The notes: a model not told the origin generated them from the letters alone. A stretch of DNA of 14,946 bases from Thermogutta sp. (GCF_014359955.1 NZ_JACIYL010000019.1:1-14946); one strand, 5' to 3'; counted from the first letter of the stretch, positions 5,999 through 14,121 are shown. A program made the numbers and translations.

Positions 5999-8011
5999 AT
6001 GAAGTCTGCCGAAATCCCTGATGTACGTCATCACCGTTTTTCCCGGAGAGGGCTTCTCCAGGGATCACTCGCTGCCCCGTTGCTGCTGGCCATCCGGCAG
6101 TCCGTGGCACTGGCGGGCGCGGACAGTTCGCCGAGACCGGGGACGGTTCAGTGGTTGACCGATCACCTCGGCGTGTTTTGGGGCCCGATTCATGTGGGGG
6201 TGTTGAGAAACGGTCACGAGCTGGCACTCTTCGATTGTGGCGACAGAGAGGTGTTTGACTGGGCAGGGCAAGAAGGTCTCAAAATCAGCACGGTGTTCGT
6301 CACCCATCATCATCGGGAACAGGCTCGGGGGCTCGAGGGGCATTCAGCGGAAGTCCAGGTCGTTGTACCGGAGGACGAGCTTAAGCTCTTCACGGAAGTG
6401 ACGAGTTACTGGACTGCACCAGGGACCCGCTGGCACATCTACAACCAGCATCCGCACCATTGGACGTTGCCTGAACCCATAGCCGTGACTCGAACCGTGC
6501 GAGACGGCGAATCGTTGACCTGGGGACCGGGTCGGATCACAGTCGTGGCTACGCCGGGGCACACGGACGGCGCCGTCAGCTACTGTGTGGAGGTGGACGG
6601 CCGGCGAATCGTTTTCTGCGGCGATCTGCTGTCCGGGCCCGGGCAGCTTCCCGATCTGTTCTCGCTTCAGAAAGGATTCCAGCGGGGGCAGAGGAGAATA
6701 TCTGATTACCACGGGTATCTAGGGGCCCGAGAATGGCTGGAGGCGAGCCTTCGCCGTGTCCTGGAGCTCAAACCCGATCTTCTCGTCACTTCACACGGAG
6801 GGATTATCACCAGGCCGCATGAGGCCATCACGAGCGTTCTCGACCGTCTGGAAACACTGTACCGAAACTATGTCTCCACGTCGGCCCTGCGGCATTATTT
6901 CCCCGAACTTTTCACCGAATTTGCAGGGCAGCCCGATCAGTTGCCTTTCCAGGAAACCCTGGAGGTACCTCCCTATCTCCGGCACGTCGGGACAAGCTGG
7001 ATTCTTATCTCTGAAGATGGAGCGGCCTTCGTTATGGACTGCGGGAATCGCCGGGTTATCGAGGCGTTGGAGAGCCTGCTCTCCCGGGGTACGATCAAGC
7101 GAGTGGAAGGCCTGTGGATCACCCATTACCACGACGATCACGTGGACGCCGTTCCCGAATTCCTCCAGAAATTTGGCTGCCCTTGTTACGCTGTTCCGTC
7201 GGTGGCCGGTGTGGTCACCCGGCCGCTGGCGTGGCGTTTGCCGTGTATTTCACCTGCTCAGGTCAAAGTTGATCACGTGCTTGCAGACGGAACGACTTTC
7301 TCGTGGCGCGAGTTTCGCTTAACGGCCTTTGAATTTCCTGGACAAACACTGTATCACGGCGCGCTTCTGGTCGAGAGCGGTTCGGATCGGCTACTCTTCG
7401 TCGGTGATTCGTTCACGCCCTCGGGAATTGATGATTACTGCATCCAAAACAGGAATTTTCTTCATGATGGAATGGGGTTTCAGCGGTGCCTTGAACTGGT
7501 GATGAAACTGCGGCCCACTCACATGTTCAATTGTCATGTGGATCGAGCGTTTCGGTTTACTCCCGATTTTTGCGAGGCGATCATCGGCCGATTGAAAGAA
7601 AGGCGGCAACTTCTTGCCCGGTTGCTACCCTGGCCGGATTCACATTTTGGAATGGACGAGTTTTGGCTCAGGTCAGATCCCTACGAGCAAACTGTCAAAG
7701 CAGGCGACCTCGCAGCCTTCAAAGTGGTGGTTTTCAACCATTTGGATAAGGAAGCGGAGTTCCGGGTGCGTGCCGTTCCACCTTTCTCGTGGCGCAAATC
7801 ACGAGTGCCGGCGGCACGCCGCTCGTGGAAGGAATGGGCCCCTGTCCTTGCGGGCCTGCAAACGGAAACGGCGGTGACATTAACGGTCGGAGTCCCCCGC
7901 AAGGCGATGCCAGGTCGCCACGTTGTGACATTCGACGTGGCCTGTCCGTGGGAAGATTCGGCGCCACGGTTTCTGTTAGGATTCGCGGAAGCGGTGCTGG
8001 TTGTCGAATGA
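5999..8011 (+). CDS. Tat-exported tandem metallo-beta-lactamase-fold protein
   Basis: The product is 670 aa. It starts at the ATG at 5999, 8 nt after GGAGG; the open frame extends upstream to a TTG at 5939 that lacks such a site. A Tat signal is visible: F14-S-R16-R17-G-L-L followed by a hydrophobic stretch to about residue 42. The first MBL domain (about 50-290) has T102-H103-H-H105-R-E107-Q108 in place of HxHxDH, then H188, D209 and H266. The second (about 320-560) has a canonical H376-Y-H378-D-D380-H381, D470 and H513, while the usual GHT motif reads G-Q449-T (H453 nearby). About residues 565-670 look like a beta-sandwich. Two metals are likely in domain 2 and a weakened site in domain 1. 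Substrate unknown; MBL hydrolases act on esters, thioesters, lactams or nucleic acids. It ends 6 bp before the convergent sulfatase gene. Confidence 0.82.
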   Translation: MKSAEIPDVRHHRFSRRGLLQGSLAAPLLLAIRQSVALAGADSSPRPGTVQWLTDHLGVFWGPIHVGVLRNGHELALFDCGDREVFDWAGQEGLKISTVFVTHHHREQARGLEGHSAEVQVVVPEDELKLFTEVTSYWTAPGTRWHIYNQHPHHWTLPEPIAVTRTVRDGESLTWGPGRITVVATPGHTDGAVSYCVEVDGRRIVFCGDLLSGPGQLPDLFSLQKGFQRGQRRISDYHGYLGAREWLEASLRRVLELKPDLLVTSHGGIITRPHEAITSVLDRLETLYRNYVSTSALRHYFPELFTEFAGQPDQLPFQETLEVPPYLRHVGTSWILISEDGAAFVMDCGNRRVIEALESLLSRGTIKRVEGLWITHYHDDHVDAVPEFLQKFGCPCYAVPSVAGVVTRPLAWRLPCISPAQVKVDHVLADGTTFSWREFRLTAFEFPGQTLYHGALLVESGSDRLLFVGDSFTPSGIDDYCIQNRNFLHDGMGFQRCLELVMKLRPTHMFNCHVDRAFRFTPDFCEAIIGRLKERRQLLARLLPWPDSHFGMDEFWLRSDPYEQTVKAGDLAAFKVVVFNHLDKEAEFRVRAVPPFSWRKSRVPAARRSWKEWAPVLAGLQTETAVTLTVGVPRKAMPGRHVVTFDVACPWEDSAPRFLLGFAEAVLVVE

Positions 8012-8017
8012 AATGCC

Positions 8018-9565
8018 CTAACGGCTTTTGCGTCGCTGGGCCAAGGGGACGGCTGCTTCCGGATACCGAGCAAGGATCTCTTTGAGCTTCTGGGCGACTT
8101 CGGGAAGTTTGTCCACGAGGTTTTCACGCTCTTCCGGATCGGTTTGGTAGTCGTAAAGCTCATACTGTGCCGAACTCGCGGGCGCTCCAATCTTTTTCCA
8201 TTCCACAAGCCGATAGCGCTCTGTGCGGATGGCCCGTCCCATGATTTCGCCCCGCGGATAGCAGTGGTAGGCGTGGTCATCCACCCGGGCATTGGGGTCG
8301 CGGAGCACCGGGACCAAACTGACGCCCTCAATGGGCTGAGGACCCGTTGGGCGTGGCAGGCCTGCCAGTTCGGCCAGGGTGGGGAAGATATCCACATTCT
8401 CGGCCACCTGGCGGGTGACAGAACCTGGTGGCGTGACACCCGGTGCCACAATAATCAGGGGAATACGCACCGCCTGCTCGTAGTTCGTGTGTTTGGTCCA
8501 AATGCCGTGGTCACCCAGGTGGAACCCATTATCGCCCCAGAGCACGATGATGGTCGAATCGGCGAGGCCGAGGCGGTCAAGTTCATCGAGGACTTTTCCG
8601 ATCTGAGCATCGGCGAAACTTGTGGCGGCGTAATAACCGTGGATCAACGTGCGCTGAATCTCGTCGGTCTTCAGATTTTCCAAGCTTAGAGGATCATAGT
8701 TGAGAATTTCACCGCCTCGCTTGCCGGCGATCGGCGGAGCTCCCAGCGGCAATTCCTGAAAAGCGGCAGGCTTGAATTCGGCGGGGTCATAGAGATCCCA
8801 GTACTTTTTTGGTGCGGTGAAGGGCAGATGTGGTTTGACAAACCCCAGAGCGATGAAGAACGGGGTGCCGTCCTTCTCACGTCGCTCTTTGGCTGCGCGC
8901 AATCGCTTGATGCCTTCTTCAGCAATGCGTCCATCGGCATAAGCGGTGTCCGGGACGTCCAGTTTCTCCCAGGCGGCTCCGCGCGGAAGACGGCCGATCT
9001 GGTCGAGTTTCTGGTTGGTAAAATAGGCTTCCTCCCGTGTTAATTGACCGTTGGCGGAGTTTTTCGGGTCAACGTACTCCACCACCTTCTCAATGACGCT
9101 GGGGACGCTCCATGAGGCGGGATCGTCGTGATTTCCGTGGCCCACGTGAAACACCTTTCCCACCGATTCCGTGAGGTAGCCGTGTTTCATGAAGTACTGG
9201 GGCATGGTAACAGCATCGGGGACAGCGTTGCGAAAATTCTCGCTCAGGCCGTAGATTCCAATCGTGGTGGAGCGCGATCCGAGCATGAGATCATTCCGCG
9301 AGGGGGCGCACACGGCCTGGTTGCAGAAAGCCAGTTCGAATCGCATTCCGCGTCGCGCCAGACGGTCCATGTTAGGCGTCTTGACGATCGGATCACCATA
9401 GCAGCCGAGAATGGGTTTCAGATCGTCCACGCAAATGAAGAGAATGTTCGGACGTGCGGACGCGGTTTCCTGTGCTGAAAGCAGCCCGGCGGATGTCAGG
9501 ACCGAGAGGAGCCCTGCAACCAAAACACCAGTACAAAATCGCTGCCAGACGACTTGCTTCACCAT
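8018..9565 (-). CDS. Secreted type I sulfatase, iduronate-2-sulfatase-like
   Basis: The product is 515 aa, a typical length. It hydrolyses sulfate esters, most likely on a polysaccharide, outside the cytoplasm. A signal peptide covers residues 1-31 (ending GLLSA). Metal ligands begin with D47-D48 in ILFICVDDLKP. The sulfatase signature is V-C86-A-P-S-R90, whose cysteine would be converted to formylglycine by a maturase not in this window. The downstream WGDNGFHLGDHGIW segment supplies further metal ligands and, with the following KHTNYEQ, resembles iduronate-2-sulfatases. All key residues are present, so it should be active. The ATG at 9565 has GGAGGGA 8 nt upstream. The gene is divergent from the GH43-like gene and convergent with the MBL gene, which suggests a polysaccharide-use cluster. 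The exact sulfated sugar is unknown. Confidence 0.93.
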   Translation of the reverse strand: MVKQVVWQRFCTGVLVAGLLSVLTSAGLLSAQETASARPNILFICVDDLKPILGCYGDPIVKTPNMDRLARRGMRFELAFCNQAVCAPSRNDLMLGSRSTTIGIYGLSENFRNAVPDAVTMPQYFMKHGYLTESVGKVFHVGHGNHDDPASWSVPSVIEKVVEYVDPKNSANGQLTREEAYFTNQKLDQIGRLPRGAAWEKLDVPDTAYADGRIAEEGIKRLRAAKERREKDGTPFFIALGFVKPHLPFTAPKKYWDLYDPAEFKPAAFQELPLGAPPIAGKRGGEILNYDPLSLENLKTDEIQRTLIHGYYAATSFADAQIGKVLDELDRLGLADSTIIVLWGDNGFHLGDHGIWTKHTNYEQAVRIPLIIVAPGVTPPGSVTRQVAENVDIFPTLAELAGLPRPTGPQPIEGVSLVPVLRDPNARVDDHAYHCYPRGEIMGRAIRTERYRLVEWKKIGAPASSAQYELYDYQTDPEERENLVDKLPEVAQKLKEILARYPEAAVPLAQRRKSR

Positions 9566-9688
9566 GGTGACCGTCCCTCCAGTACTGAGTGATATCCAGC
9601 CGGCCTGCGCTGCCCGCAGAAGTAATCGGCGGAACTATTTAATTTTCCTTTGGATTGTGAACAAACAGACGTGCTGATGCAACACAAT

Positions 9689-9719
9689 CTTGCGCAAATC
9701 AGTTGCGCGATTGCGCAAG
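9689..9719. repeat. TTGCGCAA palindrome cluster, possible operator
   Basis: The self-complementary octamer TTGCGCAA occurs at 9690-9697 and 9711-9718, with a one-mismatch copy TTGCGCGA at 9703-9710. The outer copies extend to a perfect 9-bp inverted repeat, CTTGCGCAA/TTGCGCAAG. The cluster lies 5 bp before a candidate -35 box. This arrangement fits a binding site for a dimeric regulator controlling one or both divergent genes. The regulator gene is not in the window. Confidence 0.5.
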
Positions 9720-9723
9720 CACC

Positions 9724-9751
9724 TTGTCGCCTCGATTCGCTGGCTTATCAT
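9724..9751 (+). promoter_or_regulatory. Possible promoter of the GH43-like gene
   Basis: TTGTCG at 9724-9729 and TATCAT at 9746-9751 are 16 bases apart. The expected start is near 9758, giving a leader of about 100 nt that contains a stem-loop. The match is moderate. Confidence 0.4.
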
Positions 9752-9816
9752 GAGAGTCTTCACGGAGAGGAACGACCATGATTCCGAGGTTTTTCACCGT
9801 CACGTCCCATCAAGGC

Positions 9817-9841
9817 TGACGGCTGCATGCCATAGCCGTCA
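9817..9841 (+). promoter_or_regulatory. Leader stem-loop before the GH43-like gene
   Basis: TGACGGCT at 9817-9824 pairs perfectly with AGCCGTCA at 9834-9841 around a 9-nt loop. It ends 8 nt before the GGGGAGG ribosome binding site (9850-9856). No run of U follows, so it is not a classic terminator; it could affect translation or RNA stability. Confidence 0.4.
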
Positions 9842-9861
9842 CTACTCCAGGGGAGGTCGCC

Positions 9862-11016
9862 ATGCGAAGGTTCCTGGCTGTTTTACTCCTGGTTGTCGGG
9901 CTTTCAAAAGACACGCTGGCGGCAGATCCGCCCGAGGCTATTGCAACCGGTTTAAAGGCTCATAACCGAGCGATCCATATCAAGGACGGCTGGATCCGCG
10001 ATCCATACATTGTGCTGGGCCCGGACGAGAATTACTACCTTACGGGCACAACACCACTTCCCGGCGACCCTCGCGAGACAGAGGACATCTACAACACCGG
10101 TTTGGGGCCTCAAAGTATCGTGGGCTGGAAAATGCGGCTTTGGTGCAGCCCCGACCTCATCCACTGGGAATACTGTGGTGAACCGTTCACCCTAAAGGAT
10201 GGGATTTGGGCGAAGGTCAGACCGGAACGGTTTCGGACTGTGCCTGAGTCCCAGTGGCGTCTTTGGGCACCGGAGCTGCACTGGTTAGGTCATCGGTGGG
10301 CATTGGTGCATACGAGTCCGTCACCCGTGCGTGCTTCGAACCTTTCCTTAACGAGGCGTTCCACAATTGACGGCCCATGGGAAAACCCCATGGGGGAAAA
10401 GATCGGCCATCGGCATGATCCTTCACTCTTTCGTGACGATGATGGCACATGGTGGCTGATTTGGAGTGCGACACAAATCGCTCCCCTAAAACCCGACTTC
10501 AGCGACTTCGCCGCGGAAGCGATAAGAATTGGCCCCACAGAGGGAGATGGCCGGTTGGGGACGATTGGCCATGAAGGCTGTTTTATAAAGAGACTCGGAG
10601 AGAAATATGTCCTTTTCGGAACCGGTTGGTCTACCCGTCAACCCCGGAAGGGGAGCTACAATCTCTACTATGCCACGGCGGATCATATCGAAGGCCCCTA
10701 TAGTGAACGCCGCTTTGTGGGGCGGTTTCTCGGCCACGGCACACTATTTCAGGACAAGGACGGGCGATGGTGGTGCACCGCATTTTACAACGCCGATGTC
10801 CCTCCGCTTTCGCGTGAAGAGGCTCGTGGCAAGGACCTTTCCGAGACAGCCCAGACTATCAATCCCCAAGGCGTGACGATCGTTCCCATTGTGGTGAAGA
10901 TCCGACCGGACGGCGACGTCTTCATCCGTGCGAAAGATCCCGATTATGCGAATCCGGGACCGGACGAACTTCAAAAGTTTGACATCTGGGAGCCGGAAAA
11001 GACCACTCTCCCCTGA
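9862..11016 (+). CDS. Secreted GH43-like five-bladed beta-propeller glycoside hydrolase
   Basis: The product is 384 aa. GH43 and related propeller enzymes remove arabinose, xylose or galactose from plant-type polysaccharides. A signal peptide (1-20, ending DTLA) follows GGGGAGG with a 5-nt spacer. Visible family marks: W-I-R-D47-P-Y near the mature N-terminus (general base position), LWAPE138LHW, H-D186-P-S-L-F (pKa-modulating aspartate), and GHE238GCFIKR followed by YVLFGTGW (general acid). All three acidic residues expected for activity are therefore present. The order and spacing fit GH43 or the closely related GH117/GH-F-clan groups; the subfamily and substrate cannot be given. It is divergent from the sulfatase gene, and a GH5-like gene follows 177 bp downstream on the same strand with its own likely promoter. 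Confidence 0.82.
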   Translation: MRRFLAVLLLVVGLSKDTLAADPPEAIATGLKAHNRAIHIKDGWIRDPYIVLGPDENYYLTGTTPLPGDPRETEDIYNTGLGPQSIVGWKMRLWCSPDLIHWEYCGEPFTLKDGIWAKVRPERFRTVPESQWRLWAPELHWLGHRWALVHTSPSPVRASNLSLTRRSTIDGPWENPMGEKIGHRHDPSLFRDDDGTWWLIWSATQIAPLKPDFSDFAAEAIRIGPTEGDGRLGTIGHEGCFIKRLGEKYVLFGTGWSTRQPRKGSYNLYYATADHIEGPYSERRFVGRFLGHGTLFQDKDGRWWCTAFYNADVPPLSREEARGKDLSETAQTINPQGVTIVPIVVKIRPDGDVFIRAKDPDYANPGPDELQKFDIWEPEKTTLP

Positions 11017-11070
11017 CCAATTCCAGACGTGTAGGATAAGCGAGACGCGGGGCACTTTTTTCTCAGTGGT

Positions 11071-11120
11071 TATAATCCCGGCGCGTTATCTATCCACCCG
11101 CAAATTGAATCGGTGGGTAG
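11071..11120 (+). promoter_or_regulatory. Perfect -10 box and leader stem-loop before the GH5-like gene
   Basis: TATAAT at 11071-11076 matches the consensus -10 exactly, but no good -35 hexamer lies 15-18 bp upstream. The expected start is near 11083. Just inside the transcript, CTATCCACC (11090-11098) can pair with GGTGGGTAG (11112-11120) with one G-U pair and a 13-nt loop. The missing -35 suggests activator dependence if the promoter is real. Confidence 0.4.
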
Positions 11121-11193
11121 AAAAGCCCGAACTGCTTGCCGCCAGTTAACTGGGGAGCAAGCCGATGACCTTCGAGTTATAGGAGATCGTAGC

Positions 11194-12603
11194 ATGATCT
11201 TGCATAGGGCGATGATAGTCGGGACCGTCTTGTGGGTTGTGGAGGTCTGGTGGGGCCAACTCTGGGCGCAGGAATCGTTGCCTCATGTGCGGGTGAGTCC
11301 GCGCGATTCTCACTATTTTGAGTTGACGGATGGTAAACCGTACATTCCCATCGGCCTAAACATGATTGGGCCGCCCGCCAATGGGCTAGCGGGAATGGAA
11401 GAGTGGTTCAAGAAGCTCTCGGCCAACGGCGGAAACTTCGTTCGGATCTGGCTGAGCAACCCCTTTTTTGACATCGAGCACGAGCGGAGCGGGGTATTCG
11501 ATGAGGAACGCGCGCAGCGCATCGACGCACTTCTGGCGCTTGCCCGAAAGTACGGAATCCGTTTGAAACTCTGCACCGAACATTTTCGACATCTGGGGGA
11601 AGGAACTCAGGCCTGGGCGGCCAAGCCGCAGCATCTCCTTCAGAATGGAGGCCCGGCCAGGGACACGGCGGATTTCTTCCTTGGCGAGGCTGGCCGAGCC
11701 CAGTACAAGCGTAAGCTCGCATGGTATGCCGCGCGTTACGATTGTGACCCAATCATCTTTGGATGGGAACTGTGGAACGAGATGGACGCCGTTTGGGCTA
11801 ACGTGTGGGAACCGTGGACGGCGGAGATGCTCCCTGAGTTGCACCGACTTTTCCCGCAGACTCTGGCAATGCAAAGCCTGGGTAGTTACGACCATGAAAA
11901 CAAGCGCGAGCGATACCGCCGACTTTGTGAAATGCCCGGTAATGATGTGTTGCAAGTGCATCGGTATCTGGATCTTGGAGCAGCCTGGCAGATTTGCCAC
12001 GGACCGGTAGCGGTGTTTGCGGCCGAGGCCGTCAAGGATCTCCGCTCTTTTGGGGTGGAAAAGCCGATTCTGCTAGCGGAAAGCGGGGCAGTGGAACCCA
12101 ACCACAGCGGACCGTTCAAACTTTACGCAAAAGATAAAGACGGCATCATTCTTCATGATGTGCTTTTTGCCCCATTTTTTGCGGGCGCTGCCGGTCCCGG
12201 CCATATCTGGCACTGGGATGTCTATGTGGACAGGAATAATCTGTGGTGGCATTTTGGTCGGTTCGCCGCCGTAGTCCATGGTGTTGATCCGCCCGCTGAA
12301 AACTTTCAGCCTGTGGAGTTAGAGCATCCTCGGTTGTATGTCTATGCTTTGAAAGGGAGACACGTTACGCTTCTTTGGTGCCGCGATAAAGAGAACACGT
12401 GGCGCAGTGAACTGGCGGAGGATAAGCCGCCAGAACTTATCTCCGGCGCAAAGGTTGCGATTCCCGTTTCCTGGGATTTCAATGACACGTCCACCGTGCG
12501 CTTCTACGATCCGTGGACGGATCAATGGTCTGCCGGGAAACTAGATTCTGCCCTTCTTTTGCCCGATTTCAAACGATCGCTCGTGATACGAATCGAGCAT
12601 TAA
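11194..12603 (+). CDS. Secreted GH5-like (clan A) glycoside hydrolase
   Basis: The product is 469 aa. The ATG at 11194 follows AGGAG by 8 nt; an in-frame start at 11113 would bury the signal peptide behind 27 extra residues. The leader (1-25, ending QLWA) is hydrophobic but contains a glutamate. The mature part starts with a segment common in planctomycete TIM-barrel enzymes (FELTDGKPYIPIGLN). The clan A acid/base is seen in W-E-L-W-N-E196-M, and the nucleophile in ILLAE296SG, 100 residues later, as in cellulase/mannanase-type barrels. A beta-rich C-terminal domain follows (about 375-469). Retaining hydrolysis of a beta-linked glycan is expected; the substrate is unknown. It could form a polysaccharide-use group with the GH43-like and sulfatase genes. 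Confidence 0.82.
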   Translation: MILHRAMIVGTVLWVVEVWWGQLWAQESLPHVRVSPRDSHYFELTDGKPYIPIGLNMIGPPANGLAGMEEWFKKLSANGGNFVRIWLSNPFFDIEHERSGVFDEERAQRIDALLALARKYGIRLKLCTEHFRHLGEGTQAWAAKPQHLLQNGGPARDTADFFLGEAGRAQYKRKLAWYAARYDCDPIIFGWELWNEMDAVWANVWEPWTAEMLPELHRLFPQTLAMQSLGSYDHENKRERYRRLCEMPGNDVLQVHRYLDLGAAWQICHGPVAVFAAEAVKDLRSFGVEKPILLAESGAVEPNHSGPFKLYAKDKDGIILHDVLFAPFFAGAAGPGHIWHWDVYVDRNNLWWHFGRFAAVVHGVDPPAENFQPVELEHPRLYVYALKGRHVTLLWCRDKENTWRSELAEDKPPELISGAKVAIPVSWDFNDTSTVRFYDPWTDQWSAGKLDSALLLPDFKRSLVIRIEH

Positions 12604-12845
12604 GGAGTGCTCATAGAGCAGACATCCCGTTGTGTTTGGACCGGGCAGATTCTTCGGCGACAGGTGCTGGCAAAGCGGATGGAATATCCTCGCCCGGCCG
12701 AACCAAATTGCGCCAGGCCTTTTGCGAGAATGGGCGGAACTTCGTTCTGCGCGTAGTATTGTGACAGGAAGAGGTGTTCCGCACCTCAACGTCGGTACGC
12801 TGGTAAGTTTCCTTGGCTAGTATTTGATATTGAGGGAGCTAGCAG
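12604..12845. other. Intergenic region before the archease gene
   Basis: This 242-bp stretch holds no convincing gene; open frames on both strands overlap each other and lack ribosome binding sites. A 6-bp hairpin, GAGGTG (12771-12776) with CACCTC (12782-12787) and a 5-nt loop, is the only structure noticed. The sequence before the archease start contains AGGGAG 8 nt upstream of the ATG. No clear promoter pair was found. Confidence 0.4.
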
Positions 12846-13421
12846 ATGCCGTTCACCGTGCTCGACCATACAGCCGATCTGCATCTGAGAATTGACGCGC
12901 CCTCGCTGGAAGGGCTTTTCGTAGAAGCGGCGCGGGCAATGGTGGGACAAATGTTTCCCAGCGTGCTCTCCGAACGGACGGAAGACGACGCCGCGCAGAA
13001 CGAGGCCGATTCAGAGGGCCCCACCGGTTCTTCCGGTGAAAAGCCATCCGGGACCAGAAACGAGGTTCCGCCGATGGATCAGTCCACGGTGGTGCGAGAA
13101 ATCACGGTCTCGCTGGGCGAACCGCTGCCGTCGATCGATGAGCGATTGGAAGGAGAGTCGGAGAAACTTCCTGCCGTTTGGGAAGATCTTTTCCACGACT
13201 GGCTGAGCAAAGTTCTCGTGTTGTGCACGGCGGATCGCCTCTTGCCAATAAAATATCGCGTGATGTTTGACAAAGAGGGACTACTCGGCCGAATTGTCGC
13301 ACGGCCCCTGGATCCCCAGCGCGATCTGGGAGAAATCGAGATCAAGGCGGTGACGTATCACGGCCTGAAGCTCGAAGGCACGAAAGGCGGCTACCGAGCG
13401 GAGGTGATCTTCGACACGTGA
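12846..13421 (+). CDS. Archease, activator of RtcB RNA ligase, with an acidic linker insert
   Basis: The product is 191 aa. Archease helps RtcB ligate RNA ends carrying 2',3'-cyclic phosphate and 5'-OH in tRNA splicing or RNA repair. Seen: L-D7-H-T-A-D11 at the N-terminus, SLEGLFVEAARAMVGQMF (20-37), WEDLFHDWLSKVLVL (112-126), GEIEIKAVTYHGL (162-174) and a C-terminal VIFD190, the usual archease order with the conserved acidic residues. Most archeases are about 140 aa. The extra length is an acidic, Ser/Gly/Pro-rich linker at about 42-78 plus a charged stretch at 92-108. The start is at the family-typical position, after AGGGAG. No rtcB gene is in the window. It is convergent with the glycosyltransferase-like gene (37 bp apart). 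Confidence 0.9.
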   Translation: MPFTVLDHTADLHLRIDAPSLEGLFVEAARAMVGQMFPSVLSERTEDDAAQNEADSEGPTGSSGEKPSGTRNEVPPMDQSTVVREITVSLGEPLPSIDERLEGESEKLPAVWEDLFHDWLSKVLVLCTADRLLPIKYRVMFDKEGLLGRIVARPLDPQRDLGEIEIKAVTYHGLKLEGTKGGYRAEVIFDT

Positions 13422-13458
13422 CAGGATGGCCCAAGATTGACCGTCCGGGGAGCCTCCC

Positions 13459-14121
13459 TTATTCATCGAGGGCAAACTGTTTGAGCCGGGAAAAAATGGC
13501 CATTGCCGATCGTGGGACGGCGCTCTTTGGTGGCGGGGGCAAAGGTTCCGGCCCGTCGGATGTTGCATAGCCTTTTGCCCGTTCTGGGACATCGCTGCTT
13601 TGCGCATCGGCCCGTAACGGTACTGTGGCAACATGGGGCTCGAATCGGGCGAGGACCTGGGCGAGCCGCTCGGGGGAACTCAAGGCGGGCAAGATCGGCG
13701 ACGTGGCTGACCTGTGCAGAAGAACGCACTCGACGTGCGGCTTCGAAGAGGGATCCCCATAAAGGCCTACGACGACTGGCACCCTGGCGCTTGCAGACCA
13801 CAGGCGATGGAGCCCATCCAGGCTGACGGGTCGATGATGCAGGGGGATGAACACAAACTCACCCCGGCTGAGTGCCAGGGCGGTGCAGTAAGCCAGGTAC
13901 ATGCCCCGCGGCTGTGCATGCAGCGCCAGTTTGATTTGGGGATAGGCCTGGGCAAGGTCGCAGAGGACGTCGGGCGTGGCGTCCGAGGAACCGTCGTCCA
14001 CGAGGACAATTTCCCACTCCGGCGTGAGGTCGGAGAGTCCATCGACGTACGCAGGAACGACGCGCAACGCCACATGCTGCGCATTACAAAACGGCATGAG
14101 GGCGGACAGCGAACGCGACAA
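13459..14121 (-). CDS. GT2-like (GT-A fold) protein without a DXD motif
   Basis: The product is 220 aa from a TTG start. Family 2 glycosyltransferases transfer sugars from nucleotide-sugars. The N-terminal half is typical: LSALMPFCNAQ (5-15), then EIVLVD42D43GSSDAT with the nucleotide-binding aspartates. At the place of the metal-binding DXD (usually after 'G-x-hydrophobic', near residue 92), the sequence reads F-I-P-L-H95-H96, so metal-dependent catalysis is doubtful. The C-terminal 80 residues are unlike a transferase and end with a proline run (EPLPPPP). The start at 14121 has AAGGAG 7 nt upstream. The frame stays open to a TTG at 14301, but that one lacks a ribosome site and adds 60 residues foreign to the family. 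It may be a regulatory or degenerate relative. Confidence 0.7.
   Translation of the reverse strand: MSRSLSALMPFCNAQHVALRVVPAYVDGLSDLTPEWEIVLVDDGSSDATPDVLCDLAQAYPQIKLALHAQPRGMYLAYCTALALSRGEFVFIPLHHRPVSLDGLHRLWSASARVPVVVGLYGDPSSKPHVECVLLHRSATSPILPALSSPERLAQVLARFEPHVATVPLRADAQSSDVPERAKGYATSDGPEPLPPPPKSAVPRSAMAIFSRLKQFALDE

Larger units (their letters stand above)
9566..9861. other. Divergent control region between sulfatase and GH43-like genes
   Basis: This 296-bp gap lies between two divergent exported-enzyme genes. It holds a TTGCGCAA palindrome cluster (9689-9719), a possible plus-strand promoter (9724-9751), a leader stem-loop (9817-9841) and an AT-rich patch around 9635-9665 where a minus-strand promoter for the sulfatase could sit, though no good hexamer pair was found there. 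Small open frames crossing the region look random. Confidence 0.5.

Noticed and set aside
7681..8451. 256-codon minus-strand open frame across the end of the MBL gene and the sulfatase gene
   Set aside because: It is a shadow of the sulfatase gene in another frame; the sulfatase frame has a signal peptide and all catalytic motifs.
13422..13458. Possible bidirectional terminator between the archease and GT2-like genes
   Set aside because: Only a 4-bp CCCT/AGGG pairing overlapping the stop codon was found, with no U-run; too weak to call.
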